Shown in pieces: positions 1 to 6,291 of a DNA stretch of 8,095 nucleotides. The translations under genes and the position numbers were made by a program. The stretch comes from an uncultured Planctomycetaceae bacterium. Its GTDB lineage: Bacteria; Planctomycetota; Phycisphaerae; UBA1845; UTPLA1. The DNA is taken from positions 1 to 8,095 of the forward strand of contig CALLKH010000584.1 in NCBI GenBank assembly GCA_938008425.1, given 5' to 3'. The notes beneath the pieces are model-generated. The model had not been told where the DNA came from. It saw only the letters and a program-made list of their open reading frames with translations, and did not search any database. How positions within the stretch are numbered: position 1 is the first letter of the stretch; every line of letters starts with the position of its first letter.

Positions 1-370
1 GTGAAAACTGATTGTATGTTCGAAGACAACAATCTGACACTTGCGTCAGCAGGTCCTCCGGATAGCTTTGCATCTTCGGATTGGACCAGACGACTCGGCC
101 GTGAACATCGACGATACAGACGCCCTGGCCGATCGTGTTCAGAATCATGGTCGCCTGTTGGTCGACCAGGTTTCGTTCCAGTGCGAGGAAGTCGCTCTGA
201 TCACTGACGATCAGGTCGTAGTGGCCCTCCCGAACGGCGGTCAGTGCATCGTTGTACGATTCGACCACGTGCAGTTCGGTTTCGTCACCGAGTCGTGAAA
301 GGATGGCCGCCCCCTTGGAGCCCGGCTTGGACAAAAACAGGATTCTTGGACGTAGCGCCGTGGTGTTCAT
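1..370 (-). CDS. N-terminal part of a PAS-domain signalling protein (probable two-component sensor), cut by the window edge
   Basis: The minus frame is open from ATG at 370 to the window edge, giving 123 residues. Residues 8-60 look like the first half of a response-regulator receiver: a strand (RILFLS), a helix, a second strand (ELHVVES), a helix, and a third strand (YDLIVSD) ending in acidic residues D57/D60. The acidic pair normally found after strand 1 is absent (SKPGSKG). The chain then enters a helical linker (ALERNLVDQQATMILNTI) about where the rest of a receiver should be, so the module is short and probably not phosphorylated. From residue 74 it reads like a PAS domain: TIGQGVCIVDVHGRVVWSNP is the typical strand-turn-strand start. 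In such proteins PAS is usually followed by a histidine kinase, GAF or other output domain, which lies outside the window. The start is supported by a GGGAG 13 bases upstream (weak spacing) and by the promoter at 494-465. Sensor kinase is an inference; a PAS-containing regulator of another type is possible. Confidence 0.75.
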   Translation of the reverse strand, partial: MNTTALRPRILFLSKPGSKGAAILSRLGDETELHVVESYNDALTAVREGHYDLIVSDQSDFLALERNLVDQQATMILNTIGQGVCIVDVHGRVVWSNPKMQSYPEDLLTQVSDCCLRTYNQFS

Positions 371-464
371 GAGGTCAGCTTACTCTCCCACCCAAATCGC
401 TCGGTCGCCGGCATGATCACGGCCAGGGGGGCGTAGAAAACGTTTCACCATATTTCACACATAC

Positions 465-494
465 ATTCTATCGCCGCCGGGGTCGAAAAACCAA
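465..494 (-). promoter_or_regulatory. Sigma-70-like promoter candidate for the PAS-domain gene
   Basis: Read on the minus strand: TTGGTT (494-489, three of six matches to TTGACA), an 18-base spacer, then TAGAAT (470-465, five of six matches to TATAAT). Initiation would fall near 458, leaving an untranslated leader of roughly 88 bases before the ATG at 370. It lies in the 268-base gap downstream of the hydrolase gene, correctly placed for the PAS gene. Pattern match only; Planctomycetota promoters are not well defined. Confidence 0.45.
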
Positions 495-499
495 GATCG

Positions 500-526
500 G
501 CGAATTCCTTATCTATCGGCATTCGC
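500..526 (-). other. Imperfect hairpin between the hydrolase gene and the PAS gene promoter
   Basis: GCGAATTCC (500-508) pairs with GGCATTCGC (518-526) over eight of nine positions, with one T-C mismatch (506/520) and a 9-base loop. In the direction of transcription it is followed by a short T-run (TTTTT at 490-486) after nine bases, so it could be a weak terminator for the hydrolase operon. The gap before the T-run is longer than in a canonical intrinsic terminator. It abuts the -35 box at 494-489, so an operator is an alternative. The rest of the gap (371-638) holds no open frame that looks like a gene. Confidence 0.3.
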
Positions 527-638
527 GGACCTCAGCAGCTTTTCCCGGCATATTCAGCCGAAAGCCGGTCCTCCTGCTACATCGAACGACACTGGCATTT
601 GCGATCAGTTAGGTCGTAACCGTCCGCTCCTGACCCAC

Positions 639-1520
639 TTAGAACCCCGGATTCCCGGTCGAGACTCTCGATAGAAGCCCTCTCGGCCTTGGTCCGGCCG
701 GGTCGTTTTCCGCGATCGACTCCGCCAGTTGTCGCCGAATCACCGGGGCGATCCAGAGCCGAACGAAGCGTCGATCCGTCCAGCCGAAGTGGCCGCCGTC
801 ATTGCCGAGGCGTGCCAGCCCGGGCTCCCATTCCTGTTGCAGGAGTCGCCCGTAGAGACGGATATCCTCTTCCGACAGGTCCGGCGGCGGCATGAAGCCG
901 ACCTTCCCGGCTGAGTCGCCGTACTGGCGGTCGATGGTGCCGGCCAGACGTGTCCCCGCGCCGAGCAGGATGGCGTCGTACTTCGAGTAGCAGTTGTAGA
1001 TTTTGCCGCGCGTTCGGCGGAGCGCCGGCCGCAGGTCGTAACCCGGGCTCAGCGCGGGCGCAAGCAACGTCACGCTGTCGACCGGCGACGCGTCCGGCAG
1101 TTGTTCAACCGCCATGGCTGCAAGTCCCGCTCCGCCGGAGTGGCCAATGAGGTGAACCTGCCGCCCCGGATAGGTGTGCTGGTAACGAAGGATGCGCGAT
1201 CGCAGCCGTGCCGCTTCGGCGAGATTTCGCGATTGATCTGTGAGGTTGATCAAGAAGCCGCCGGGGACGGGCGTGCCCCACTCGTGAATCTCGATGCCGC
1301 AATCGACGCCGCCGTCGTTGAGGCCGTTGGCGAGGCTGAGGTTCCAGACGCTTCGGCCCTCGATGCCGGGGAGCACGATGACGAGCCCGCGTTCCATTCG
1401 GTCGCGCGTTTGCAGGTGTTCAATGCCGCAACCCCCGGAGAGGGCCGCGATCAGTATGGATAGGGTTGCAGTGCCGAACGAAAAATGTGTCAACGTCTCG
1501 GCCCCCTGGCCGCGCGTCAC
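639..1520 (-). CDS. Predicted lipoprotein with alpha/beta-hydrolase fold
   Basis: A 293-residue protein. The GTG start at 1520 is chosen because it overlaps the TGA stop of the upstream membrane-protein gene (GTGA), the usual sign of translational coupling. The frame runs open to 1928, but the extra N-terminal residues are arginine-rich and only mirror the upstream gene. The N-terminus has a hydrophobic stretch (FGTATLSILIAALSGGC, residues 15-31) ending in a lipobox-like LSGGC, so signal peptidase II cleavage before Cys31 and lipid anchoring are likely. The mature part shows an alpha/beta-hydrolase: a first strand with VIVLPGIEG (about 47-55), the nucleophile elbow HLIGHSGGAG with Ser128, a probable acid Asp182 (YSKYDAILLG) and a late histidine His244 (NDGGHFGW). 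No lid or substrate domain is recognisable, so lipase, esterase or other serine hydrolase cannot be separated. Pairing with the membrane protein suggests action at the cell envelope. The fold is fairly sure; the substrate is unknown. Confidence 0.85.
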   Translation of the reverse strand: MTRGQGAETLTHFSFGTATLSILIAALSGGCGIEHLQTRDRMERGLVIVLPGIEGRSVWNLSLANGLNDGGVDCGIEIHEWGTPVPGGFLINLTDQSRNLAEAARLRSRILRYQHTYPGRQVHLIGHSGGAGLAAMAVEQLPDASPVDSVTLLAPALSPGYDLRPALRRTRGKIYNCYSKYDAILLGAGTRLAGTIDRQYGDSAGKVGFMPPPDLSEEDIRLYGRLLQQEWEPGLARLGNDGGHFGWTDRRFVRLWIAPVIRRQLAESIAENDPAGPRPRGLLSRVSTGNPGF

Positions 1521-3454
1521 GCGGCGTGGACGATGGTGGATCGATGTTCGCGGCCGGTCTGATGCAGCAGCAGCACCCACATGAGGCCGGACTGGCCCAA
1601 CGCGATCGCGACATACTTCCAGACCGGCATGGACGGCAGTCCGCCGAACTTGATAAGCATCGCGAGCGAAATCAGCGTCATTGCGGTGCCCGTGAAGACG
1701 ATCCACACGCCGGTCTTCAGCCAGGTGAGATAGTCGCTGTTCGTTCGAAGGGCAAACGCCCCGAAGAATGCACACGAGAGAAGCGCCGTAAACCAGATCG
1801 CGTAGACATGCGTCTTGGGAATCACCAGCGATGCGAGGCGGCTCTGCCAGTTCTGCGCCGGCGGCCAGATCCCGCTCAGATATACGAACATGCCGCCGAC
1901 GAGCGTCCAGAGAACGATCAGCGCCCATTGCCGGTTGGACGGCGTCCTGATGAGCAGGCGCAAACCGCTCGCTCCGATGATGCCGGCCAGGAAGGCCGTG
2001 AGATAGGTCCAGACGAAGACAAAGCCGATTCGAATGCCGGCGGTTTGGAACATCGCGCGCTTTTGTTCCAGCGTGAGAAGGGGTGGAGGCGGCGATGACG
2101 GCTCCCGGTCGGTCCGCCGGTGGAAACCCCCGGTCAGGACGTCGGCCGGTCCGCCCGCACCGCTCGTCAGGCCGTTCGCCTGGCGCTCCGCATCCTGTTG
2201 GATGACGCGATGAACATTGGAGTACACCAGCAGGGCGTCGCGCCCCATCTCTTTGTCGACCTGAAGTGAAACCCCGAACCAGGCGGCCGCGAAGACGACC
2301 GAAATCGCCCCGACGCCGAGGGACAGGTGCAGAAGAATCAGGCTCAATAGCGCCAGCTCACCCGCCAGCATCCACCGCCAGGGCGGCACGTAGCTGAGAT
2401 CATGCAGCGTGATGTCCGGCCAGTTCTGTTCCGAGAAATCCAGCACGCGCTGGCTGCCGTCCTGAATGCAGTAGTACGCCAGCGCCGCCAGCAGCACGGC
2501 GTTGAGGAAGTACATCAGCCGGCCGCGAGACATAACCACGCCGATCGAGGTGAGCAGGAGCACCGTGCCCCACGTGAACTCGTGCTTCCATTCGCCGGCG
2601 GCCGATGCGAATCGCTCGCCCAGCTTCGGGGCGAATGCCTCCACGCTCAGCACGCCCTGCGACACGCTCCAGCCGGCGGTTGCGATGAGCGCGAAGCCAA
2701 TGACCGAGGTCACCTTCGGCCACTCGATTCGACCTGCTGCGTGGGCGAAGTAGTTCAGTGCGAGGCAGGCCGCGGCCGCCAGCCACCGTGCGGAAGGATG
2801 ATTCCAGATCCATTCCCCGATCAGTGTCCAAGTAAGCAGCATGCCCACGGCTACCGTTGCAAGCACAAGGGCTGAGTCCAGCAGAAAGCGGAGAGGATTG
2901 CCACCGAGGCACCAGCCACCCAGCGTGATGAGAAGCCCACCGAGCACCCATCGCAACCGGCCCAGATTGTTGAGGAACCAGTCGCCGAGTTTGTTCAGAA
3001 TGGGCTGTTGCGCGATCGCATCCGAGGCTGGCGTCGCGGCTGCGGGAACGGGATCAGGCCGTCCCGAACTGATGGTCTCCGATTCTTCGGCGATACGCTC
3101 TGTTCCAACTGGCGGCCTATTCTGGGTCGTCTGAGGGGTTGAGGTGCATGCTGCGGGTTCTGCACTGACGCCGGGCCAGAGAAAACTCTCCCAGTCCGAT
3201 CGCGTCTGCGAAGCGACGAAGACACCGAGCATGACCAAAATGAAGCCGAACCAGATCACGGGTGTCGCGGGGCGGCGGTATGGGCGTTGAGAATCTGTGG
3301 CCGCGGCCACCGTTGCCGGTGCGGGACGCAGCCGTGGCTCCGGCGCTTTGAGCGGAATCGGACCGGTCTGACCGGCCAGTTGGATGGGTGATCGCGACGA
3401 GCTGCTCTCGGGCGATGCAGTCGGTATAGAAGGCGTCTTCGAAGCGGGTTCCAT
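1517..3454 (-). CDS. Multi-pass membrane protein of unknown function (about 14 membrane segments)
   Basis: A 645-residue protein from the ATG at 3454. A GTG at 3511 would add 19 arginine-rich residues, but it has no ribosome binding site and directly follows a -10-like TATATA, so I prefer the ATG; its own binding site is also weak. Residues 1-60 are rich in Ser, Pro and Thr and look disordered. Membrane segment 1 is near 65-81 (WFGFILVMLGVFVA). A second Pro/Thr-rich loop covers about 85-150. Further hydrophobic segments lie near 168-183, 191-213, 223-240, 249-266, 294-308, 312-329, 361-379, 380-397, 473-493, 508-528, 548-569, 581-602 and 613-630. A polar loop at about 400-470 contains PSSPPPPLLT and divides the protein into two membrane blocks. 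I see no catalytic motif and recognise no family; a transporter, a glycosyltransferase-like protein or a scaffold are all possible. The stop overlaps the hydrolase start (GTGA), so the two proteins are probably made together. Confidence 0.8.
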   Translation of the reverse strand: MEPASKTPSIPTASPESSSSRSPIQLAGQTGPIPLKAPEPRLRPAPATVAAATDSQRPYRRPATPVIWFGFILVMLGVFVASQTRSDWESFLWPGVSAEPAACTSTPQTTQNRPPVGTERIAEESETISSGRPDPVPAAATPASDAIAQQPILNKLGDWFLNNLGRLRWVLGGLLITLGGWCLGGNPLRFLLDSALVLATVAVGMLLTWTLIGEWIWNHPSARWLAAAACLALNYFAHAAGRIEWPKVTSVIGFALIATAGWSVSQGVLSVEAFAPKLGERFASAAGEWKHEFTWGTVLLLTSIGVVMSRGRLMYFLNAVLLAALAYYCIQDGSQRVLDFSEQNWPDITLHDLSYVPPWRWMLAGELALLSLILLHLSLGVGAISVVFAAAWFGVSLQVDKEMGRDALLVYSNVHRVIQQDAERQANGLTSGAGGPADVLTGGFHRRTDREPSSPPPPLLTLEQKRAMFQTAGIRIGFVFVWTYLTAFLAGIIGASGLRLLIRTPSNRQWALIVLWTLVGGMFVYLSGIWPPAQNWQSRLASLVIPKTHVYAIWFTALLSCAFFGAFALRTNSDYLTWLKTGVWIVFTGTAMTLISLAMLIKFGGLPSMPVWKYVAIALGQSGLMWVLLLHQTGREHRSTIVHAA

Positions 3455-3476
3455 CGATGCGGTCCAAATTCTGACG

Positions 3477-3493
3477 GCGCGCGAGAAGCGCGC
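3477..3493 (-). other. Small GC hairpin in the presumed leader of the membrane-protein gene
   Basis: GCGCGC (3477-3482) and GCGCGC (3488-3493) form a perfect 6-base-pair stem around the loop GAGAA. It lies 23 bases upstream of the preferred ATG (3454) and downstream of the -10-like TATATA, so it would be in the 5' leader of the mRNA. It could affect translation. In DNA this GC-rich a six-base stem may also be chance. Confidence 0.25.
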
Positions 3494-3512
3494 GGATGTT
3501 CCGTGTCTCACT

Positions 3513-3518
3513 TATATA
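3513..3518 (-). promoter_or_regulatory. -10-like TATATA upstream of the membrane-protein gene
   Basis: Minus-strand TATATA at 3518-3513 is an AT-rich island in a GC-rich stretch of the 187-base gap between the M16 gene and the membrane-protein gene. Initiation would fall near 3506, giving a leader of about 50 bases before ATG 3454. No acceptable -35 box is found 16-19 bases upstream (GCGGCA at 17). No clear intrinsic terminator for the M16 genes was found in this gap (3455-3641), so read-through into this operon is possible. Confidence 0.3.
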
Positions 3519-3641
3519 GACGCATCGGCAGCGCGTGCCGCACTCAGGATGGAATTAGCCGCACACCCGTACGGTATTTGGAAATTTATCGGACGTGACG
3601 GCGAGCGGGCGACCTGCTGTAACCTTCTATCCAAAAGGCAA

Positions 3642-4892
3642 TTAAGACGGCCAATCGCGCGGGCCCAGGCTCACGATCGCTCCATCGCTCGTCAACGGCC
3701 AGCGCTCCAGATACGACCGAATCGTCGCGGGCGTCACCGCGTCCAGATCGGCCAGCCGTTCTGTCACGCTTCGAGGACGATCGAAGTCGTCGATGTCCTG
3801 AATCATCTGCATGAGCCGGTAGTAGGGGGCTTCGGATTCGCTCGCCAGCGACGTTCGGCTTCGATTCTTCACGCGCTGGACTTCGTCCTCGGTCACGCCG
3901 TCCTTCACGATCCTGGCGATCTCCGTCCGCATTGCTTCGAGCAGTTCATCGCATCGATCCGGCTCGATGAAGCCGTAGGCCAGCATCATGCCGTCGTCGC
4001 AGTAGTCCAGCCGGCCGGCCGCCACCTGCGGTGCGACGCCCGTCTGAATGATGTTCCAGAAGAATCGCGAATTCTGTCCGCCGAGGATCGACGCGAGCAC
4101 ATCGGCGTTGTCACGATCTTTGTGAACCGCCGAAGGCGCCGGGTGAATCAGCGCGACCGCCTGCCGTTGGAACCGCTCGATCACTTTCTTGGTGACGCCG
4201 CGCATGACGGGCTTCGGCTTCAAGCGGTCCGGCCTGGGCGACTTCGACTGCCAGTCGCCGCAGATGCGCTCGGCCATTTTGATGACCGCAGCCGGTTCGA
4301 CGGCGCCGGAGACGATGAGAATCATGTTCGCCGGATGGTAGCGATCCGTGAAATAGCCGTAGAGTTCGTCGCGCGACAGCCGCGTGATGGAGTCCGTGGT
4401 GCCGAGCACGGGCCACGAAAGCGGATGCCCCTTGTAAAGCGCATCGTGGATGAGATCGTAGACCTTTCGCTCCATCGAGTCATCGGACATGGCGATCTCT
4501 TCGAGGATCACCTTCTTTTCCATCTCGAATTCCTCGGCCGGCACGACGGACTGCATCATGTCCGCGAGCAATTCGAGCTGCTTCTCAAGATCCTCAACGC
4601 GCACCCAGCCGAAGTAGACGGTGCGTTCCTTCGATGTGAAGGCGTTATAGGTGCTGCCCATGTCGTCGAAGTCGTTGGTGATCTGCTTCCAGTCGCGCTT
4701 TTTCGTGCCCTTGAAGCACATGTGCTCGAGGAAATGCGAAACGCCCGCCAGTTCGGGGACTTCATCGCGCGCCCCGGTGCGGACGAGAAACCCGCCCGCG
4801 GCACTGTGGGCGTGCGGCATCGGCTCGATGACGATCTTGAGGCCGTTGGCAAGGCGATGTTCGACGAATCCGCTTCCGTTGCCGTCCTTCAT
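3642..4892 (-). CDS. M16-family zinc metallopeptidase, catalytic (HxxEH) subunit
   Basis: A 416-residue protein of the insulinase/mitochondrial processing peptidase-like superfamily. The inverted zinc motif is seen in SHFLEHMCFKGT: His53 and His57 bind zinc and Glu56 is the catalytic base. The third zinc ligand is probably Glu132 in VILEEIAM, about 75 residues later as in the family. GSTYNAFTSKERTVYF (79-94) is the conserved segment after the motif. The length fits a single-chain M16B subunit made of two homologous domains. In the C-terminal half the usual REKxGLxY segment, whose Arg and Tyr complete the active site, is replaced by NIIQTGVAPQ (280-289), so this chain alone lacks those residues. 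The start overlaps the stop of the partner gene (ATGA) and has GGAGGGGG (4907-4900) seven bases upstream. No signal peptide is visible, so the cytoplasm is the likely location. Physiological substrates are unknown; M16 enzymes typically degrade small peptides or process precursors. Confidence 0.93.
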   Translation of the reverse strand: MKDGNGSGFVEHRLANGLKIVIEPMPHAHSAAGGFLVRTGARDEVPELAGVSHFLEHMCFKGTKKRDWKQITNDFDDMGSTYNAFTSKERTVYFGWVRVEDLEKQLELLADMMQSVVPAEEFEMEKKVILEEIAMSDDSMERKVYDLIHDALYKGHPLSWPVLGTTDSITRLSRDELYGYFTDRYHPANMILIVSGAVEPAAVIKMAERICGDWQSKSPRPDRLKPKPVMRGVTKKVIERFQRQAVALIHPAPSAVHKDRDNADVLASILGGQNSRFFWNIIQTGVAPQVAAGRLDYCDDGMMLAYGFIEPDRCDELLEAMRTEIARIVKDGVTEDEVQRVKNRSRTSLASESEAPYYRLMQMIQDIDDFDRPRSVTERLADLDAVTPATIRSYLERWPLTSDGAIVSLGPRDWPS

Positions 4893-6139
4893 GAGGTTGC
4901 CCCCTCCATCGCCCGGGGACCGAGCGTGACGACGCAGCGCCTGTCGCGCGGGTGCGTCGCAAGATAGTTTCGTATGCCGTCGGTCGTCACCGCGGTCACC
5001 ATTGCATTCTTCTCTTCGGTGCTGACAGGCCGGCCGAACTGGTAAACGTCGGCTGAGAGTTCACTCACGCGCGAGCGGGTGATGTCGCCGTGGGTCTGGG
5101 TCTTGGCGATGATGCCGACCTTGGCGCGCTCAAGCTCTTCCTCGGTGAGGTCCTCGCCGAGGCGCTCGACCTCGCGAAGCAGCGTTTTGATCGTCTGATC
5201 ACATCGCGCCGGCGTCGTGGATGCGCCGAGGAAGATCATGCCGTGGCCGCGCGGATGTTCATCCCACGCCCCGACCCAATAAACGAGCCCCTGCTTCTCA
5301 CGTACTTCCGTGAACAGGCGGGAACTCATGCCGCCGCCGAGCACGCCGAGCATGACGCGCTCCGTGGCGTACTCCGGGTCGGTGATCGCGACGCCGGGCC
5401 AGCACATCAGGATCTGCTGCTGCTCCGCTTCCTTGTGGTGGTGATGCGCGCCGGGCGAGAACTTGAGGCTGTACTCACTGGGCGGGGTCGCACCGTTTCG
5501 GCCGAGATCGCCCATCAGGCCCTCGAACTGATCGGCGAAGGCGTTCACATCGACGGCGCCGCCGACCGAAACCTGCACGCGGGAAATCGTGAAGTTGCGC
5601 TTCCAGAATCCGGCGATGTCGTCGCGCGTAATCGTTTCAAGCGTCTCGGCGGTGCCAAGTTCATGGCGCCCGAGGACATCGCCGTACGCACGGGGCGCCA
5701 TGATGCGGCTGGCCAGCTCCGAGGGATCGTCCTCGATCGCCTTGAGCTCCTGCAGGCCGAGATCGACCGCCACTTCGCAGAACTCCTGCGGAAAGACGGG
5801 TGTTCGAAGCATCTCCGCGTGAAGGGCGAGCGCCTCGCCGATGTACTCGGGCAGGCAGTTGCAGCGAAAGACGATCGACTCGCGGCCGACGCCGCTGCCG
5901 GCCTGCGCGCCGATGGCGTCGAACGCATCGCTCAACTGCTGGGCGGTGCGTTTTTCGGTGCCCTTGCCGATCGTTTCTTCAACGATTCCGGCGATGCCCA
6001 GCTTGTCGGCCGGTTCGTCGACAAGTCCCGTCAGGAAGCGGATCTGATACGACGCCGTCCGCCGTCCGGGCATTTCGAGCGCCGCGAATTCCGCGCCGCA
6101 TTTGAGTTTGCGATGATGGTAGACTTCTTTTGCACTCAT
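4889..6139 (-). CDS. M16-family peptidase-like partner subunit lacking the zinc histidines
   Basis: A 416-residue M16 homologue. The region matching HFLEH reads GIVEETIGKGT (residues 51-61): both histidines are gone (Gly51, Glu55), while Glu54 and the later Glu131 (LGLQELKAI) remain, so zinc cannot bind as in active members. The C-terminal domain keeps the full conserved segment SSRLFTEVREKQGLVYWVGA, with Arg280 and Tyr287 in the places known to help bind substrate in the M16B partner chain. This complements the next gene, and the ATGA overlap supports making the two in equal amounts. ATG 6139 is preferred over an in-frame ATG at 6229, because the extra 30 residues would be encoded across the terminator hairpin of the preceding gene and do not look like M16 sequence. 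There is no Shine-Dalgarno sequence. A run of four histidines (232-235) followed by KEAEQQQ lies at the junction of the two domains; its role is unknown. Confidence 0.92.
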   Translation of the reverse strand: MSAKEVYHHRKLKCGAEFAALEMPGRRTASYQIRFLTGLVDEPADKLGIAGIVEETIGKGTEKRTAQQLSDAFDAIGAQAGSGVGRESIVFRCNCLPEYIGEALALHAEMLRTPVFPQEFCEVAVDLGLQELKAIEDDPSELASRIMAPRAYGDVLGRHELGTAETLETITRDDIAGFWKRNFTISRVQVSVGGAVDVNAFADQFEGLMGDLGRNGATPPSEYSLKFSPGAHHHHKEAEQQQILMCWPGVAITDPEYATERVMLGVLGGGMSSRLFTEVREKQGLVYWVGAWDEHPRGHGMIFLGASTTPARCDQTIKTLLREVERLGEDLTEEELERAKVGIIAKTQTHGDITRSRVSELSADVYQFGRPVSTEEKNAMVTAVTTDGIRNYLATHPRDRRCVVTLGPRAMEGATS

Positions 6140-6146
6140 GCGGGGT

Positions 6147-6152
6147 TTTATA
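6147..6152 (-). promoter_or_regulatory. -10-like TATAAA just upstream of the M16 pair, possibly giving a leaderless mRNA
   Basis: Minus-strand TATAAA at 6152-6147 ends seven bases before the A of ATG 6139, the distance expected from a -10 box to the transcription start. There is no ribosome binding site in the gap (AACCCCGC region). The site lies in the short space between the terminator of the preceding gene (T-run ending near 6189) and the ATG. No matching -35 hexamer is seen (TGGCGG at 17 bases). Confidence 0.35.
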
Positions 6153-6188
6153 GCGAAAACGCACCCGCGCCGCCATTCTGGAAGTGGC

Positions 6189-6221
6189 AAAATGAAAACC
6201 GCGTCGCACCCTGCGACGCGG
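6189..6221 (-). terminator. Intrinsic (Rho-independent) terminator of the prepilin gene
   Basis: A perfect 10-base-pair stem, CCGCGTCGCA (6199-6208) with TGCGACGCGG (6212-6221), has a 3-base loop. On the minus strand it is followed at once by TTTTCATTTT (6198-6189). The polarity is one-way: on the plus strand the stem is followed by TCAGGCATCC, without a T-run. It lies 70 bases beyond the prepilin stop, so it ends that leftward transcript and insulates the M16 genes. This is the clearest non-coding element in the window. Confidence 0.88.
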
Positions 6222-6291
6222 TCAGGCATCCGTACAAATCACTTTCAGAGATGGCGAATCGGACACAAACCCGTATTTCGGCGAAACCCGA

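Noticed and set aside
1..298. Plus-strand open frames of 68 and 85 codons at the left edge
   Set aside because: They are antisense to the PAS-domain gene, whose minus-strand translation shows clear PAS and receiver-like features.
530..575. CCGGC/GCCGG inverted repeat downstream of the hydrolase gene as its terminator
   Set aside because: The stem is only five base pairs with a long loop and no T-run in either direction.
1521..1928. N-terminal extension of the hydrolase frame to 1928
   Set aside because: The added 136 residues are arginine-rich and lie wholly inside the membrane-protein gene. The GTG at 1520 gives a GTGA overlap and places the lipoprotein signal at the N-terminus.
3541..3641. 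Search for an intrinsic terminator after the M16 pair
   Set aside because: Only a short CCGTACGG palindrome and a four-base CCTT/AAGG pairing were found, neither with a stable stem plus T-run.
3384..4967. Long plus-strand open frame (527 codons) opposite the M16 catalytic gene
   Set aside because: The product is arginine-, histidine- and aspartate-rich without domain-like pattern and lies antisense to a clearly recognised M16 gene. Such frames are common opposite genes in GC-rich DNA.
6140..6229. Extension of the M16 partner gene to an ATG at 6229
   Set aside because: It would be encoded through the terminator hairpin and adds 30 residues unrelated to M16. The ATG at 6139 gives a normal family N-terminus.
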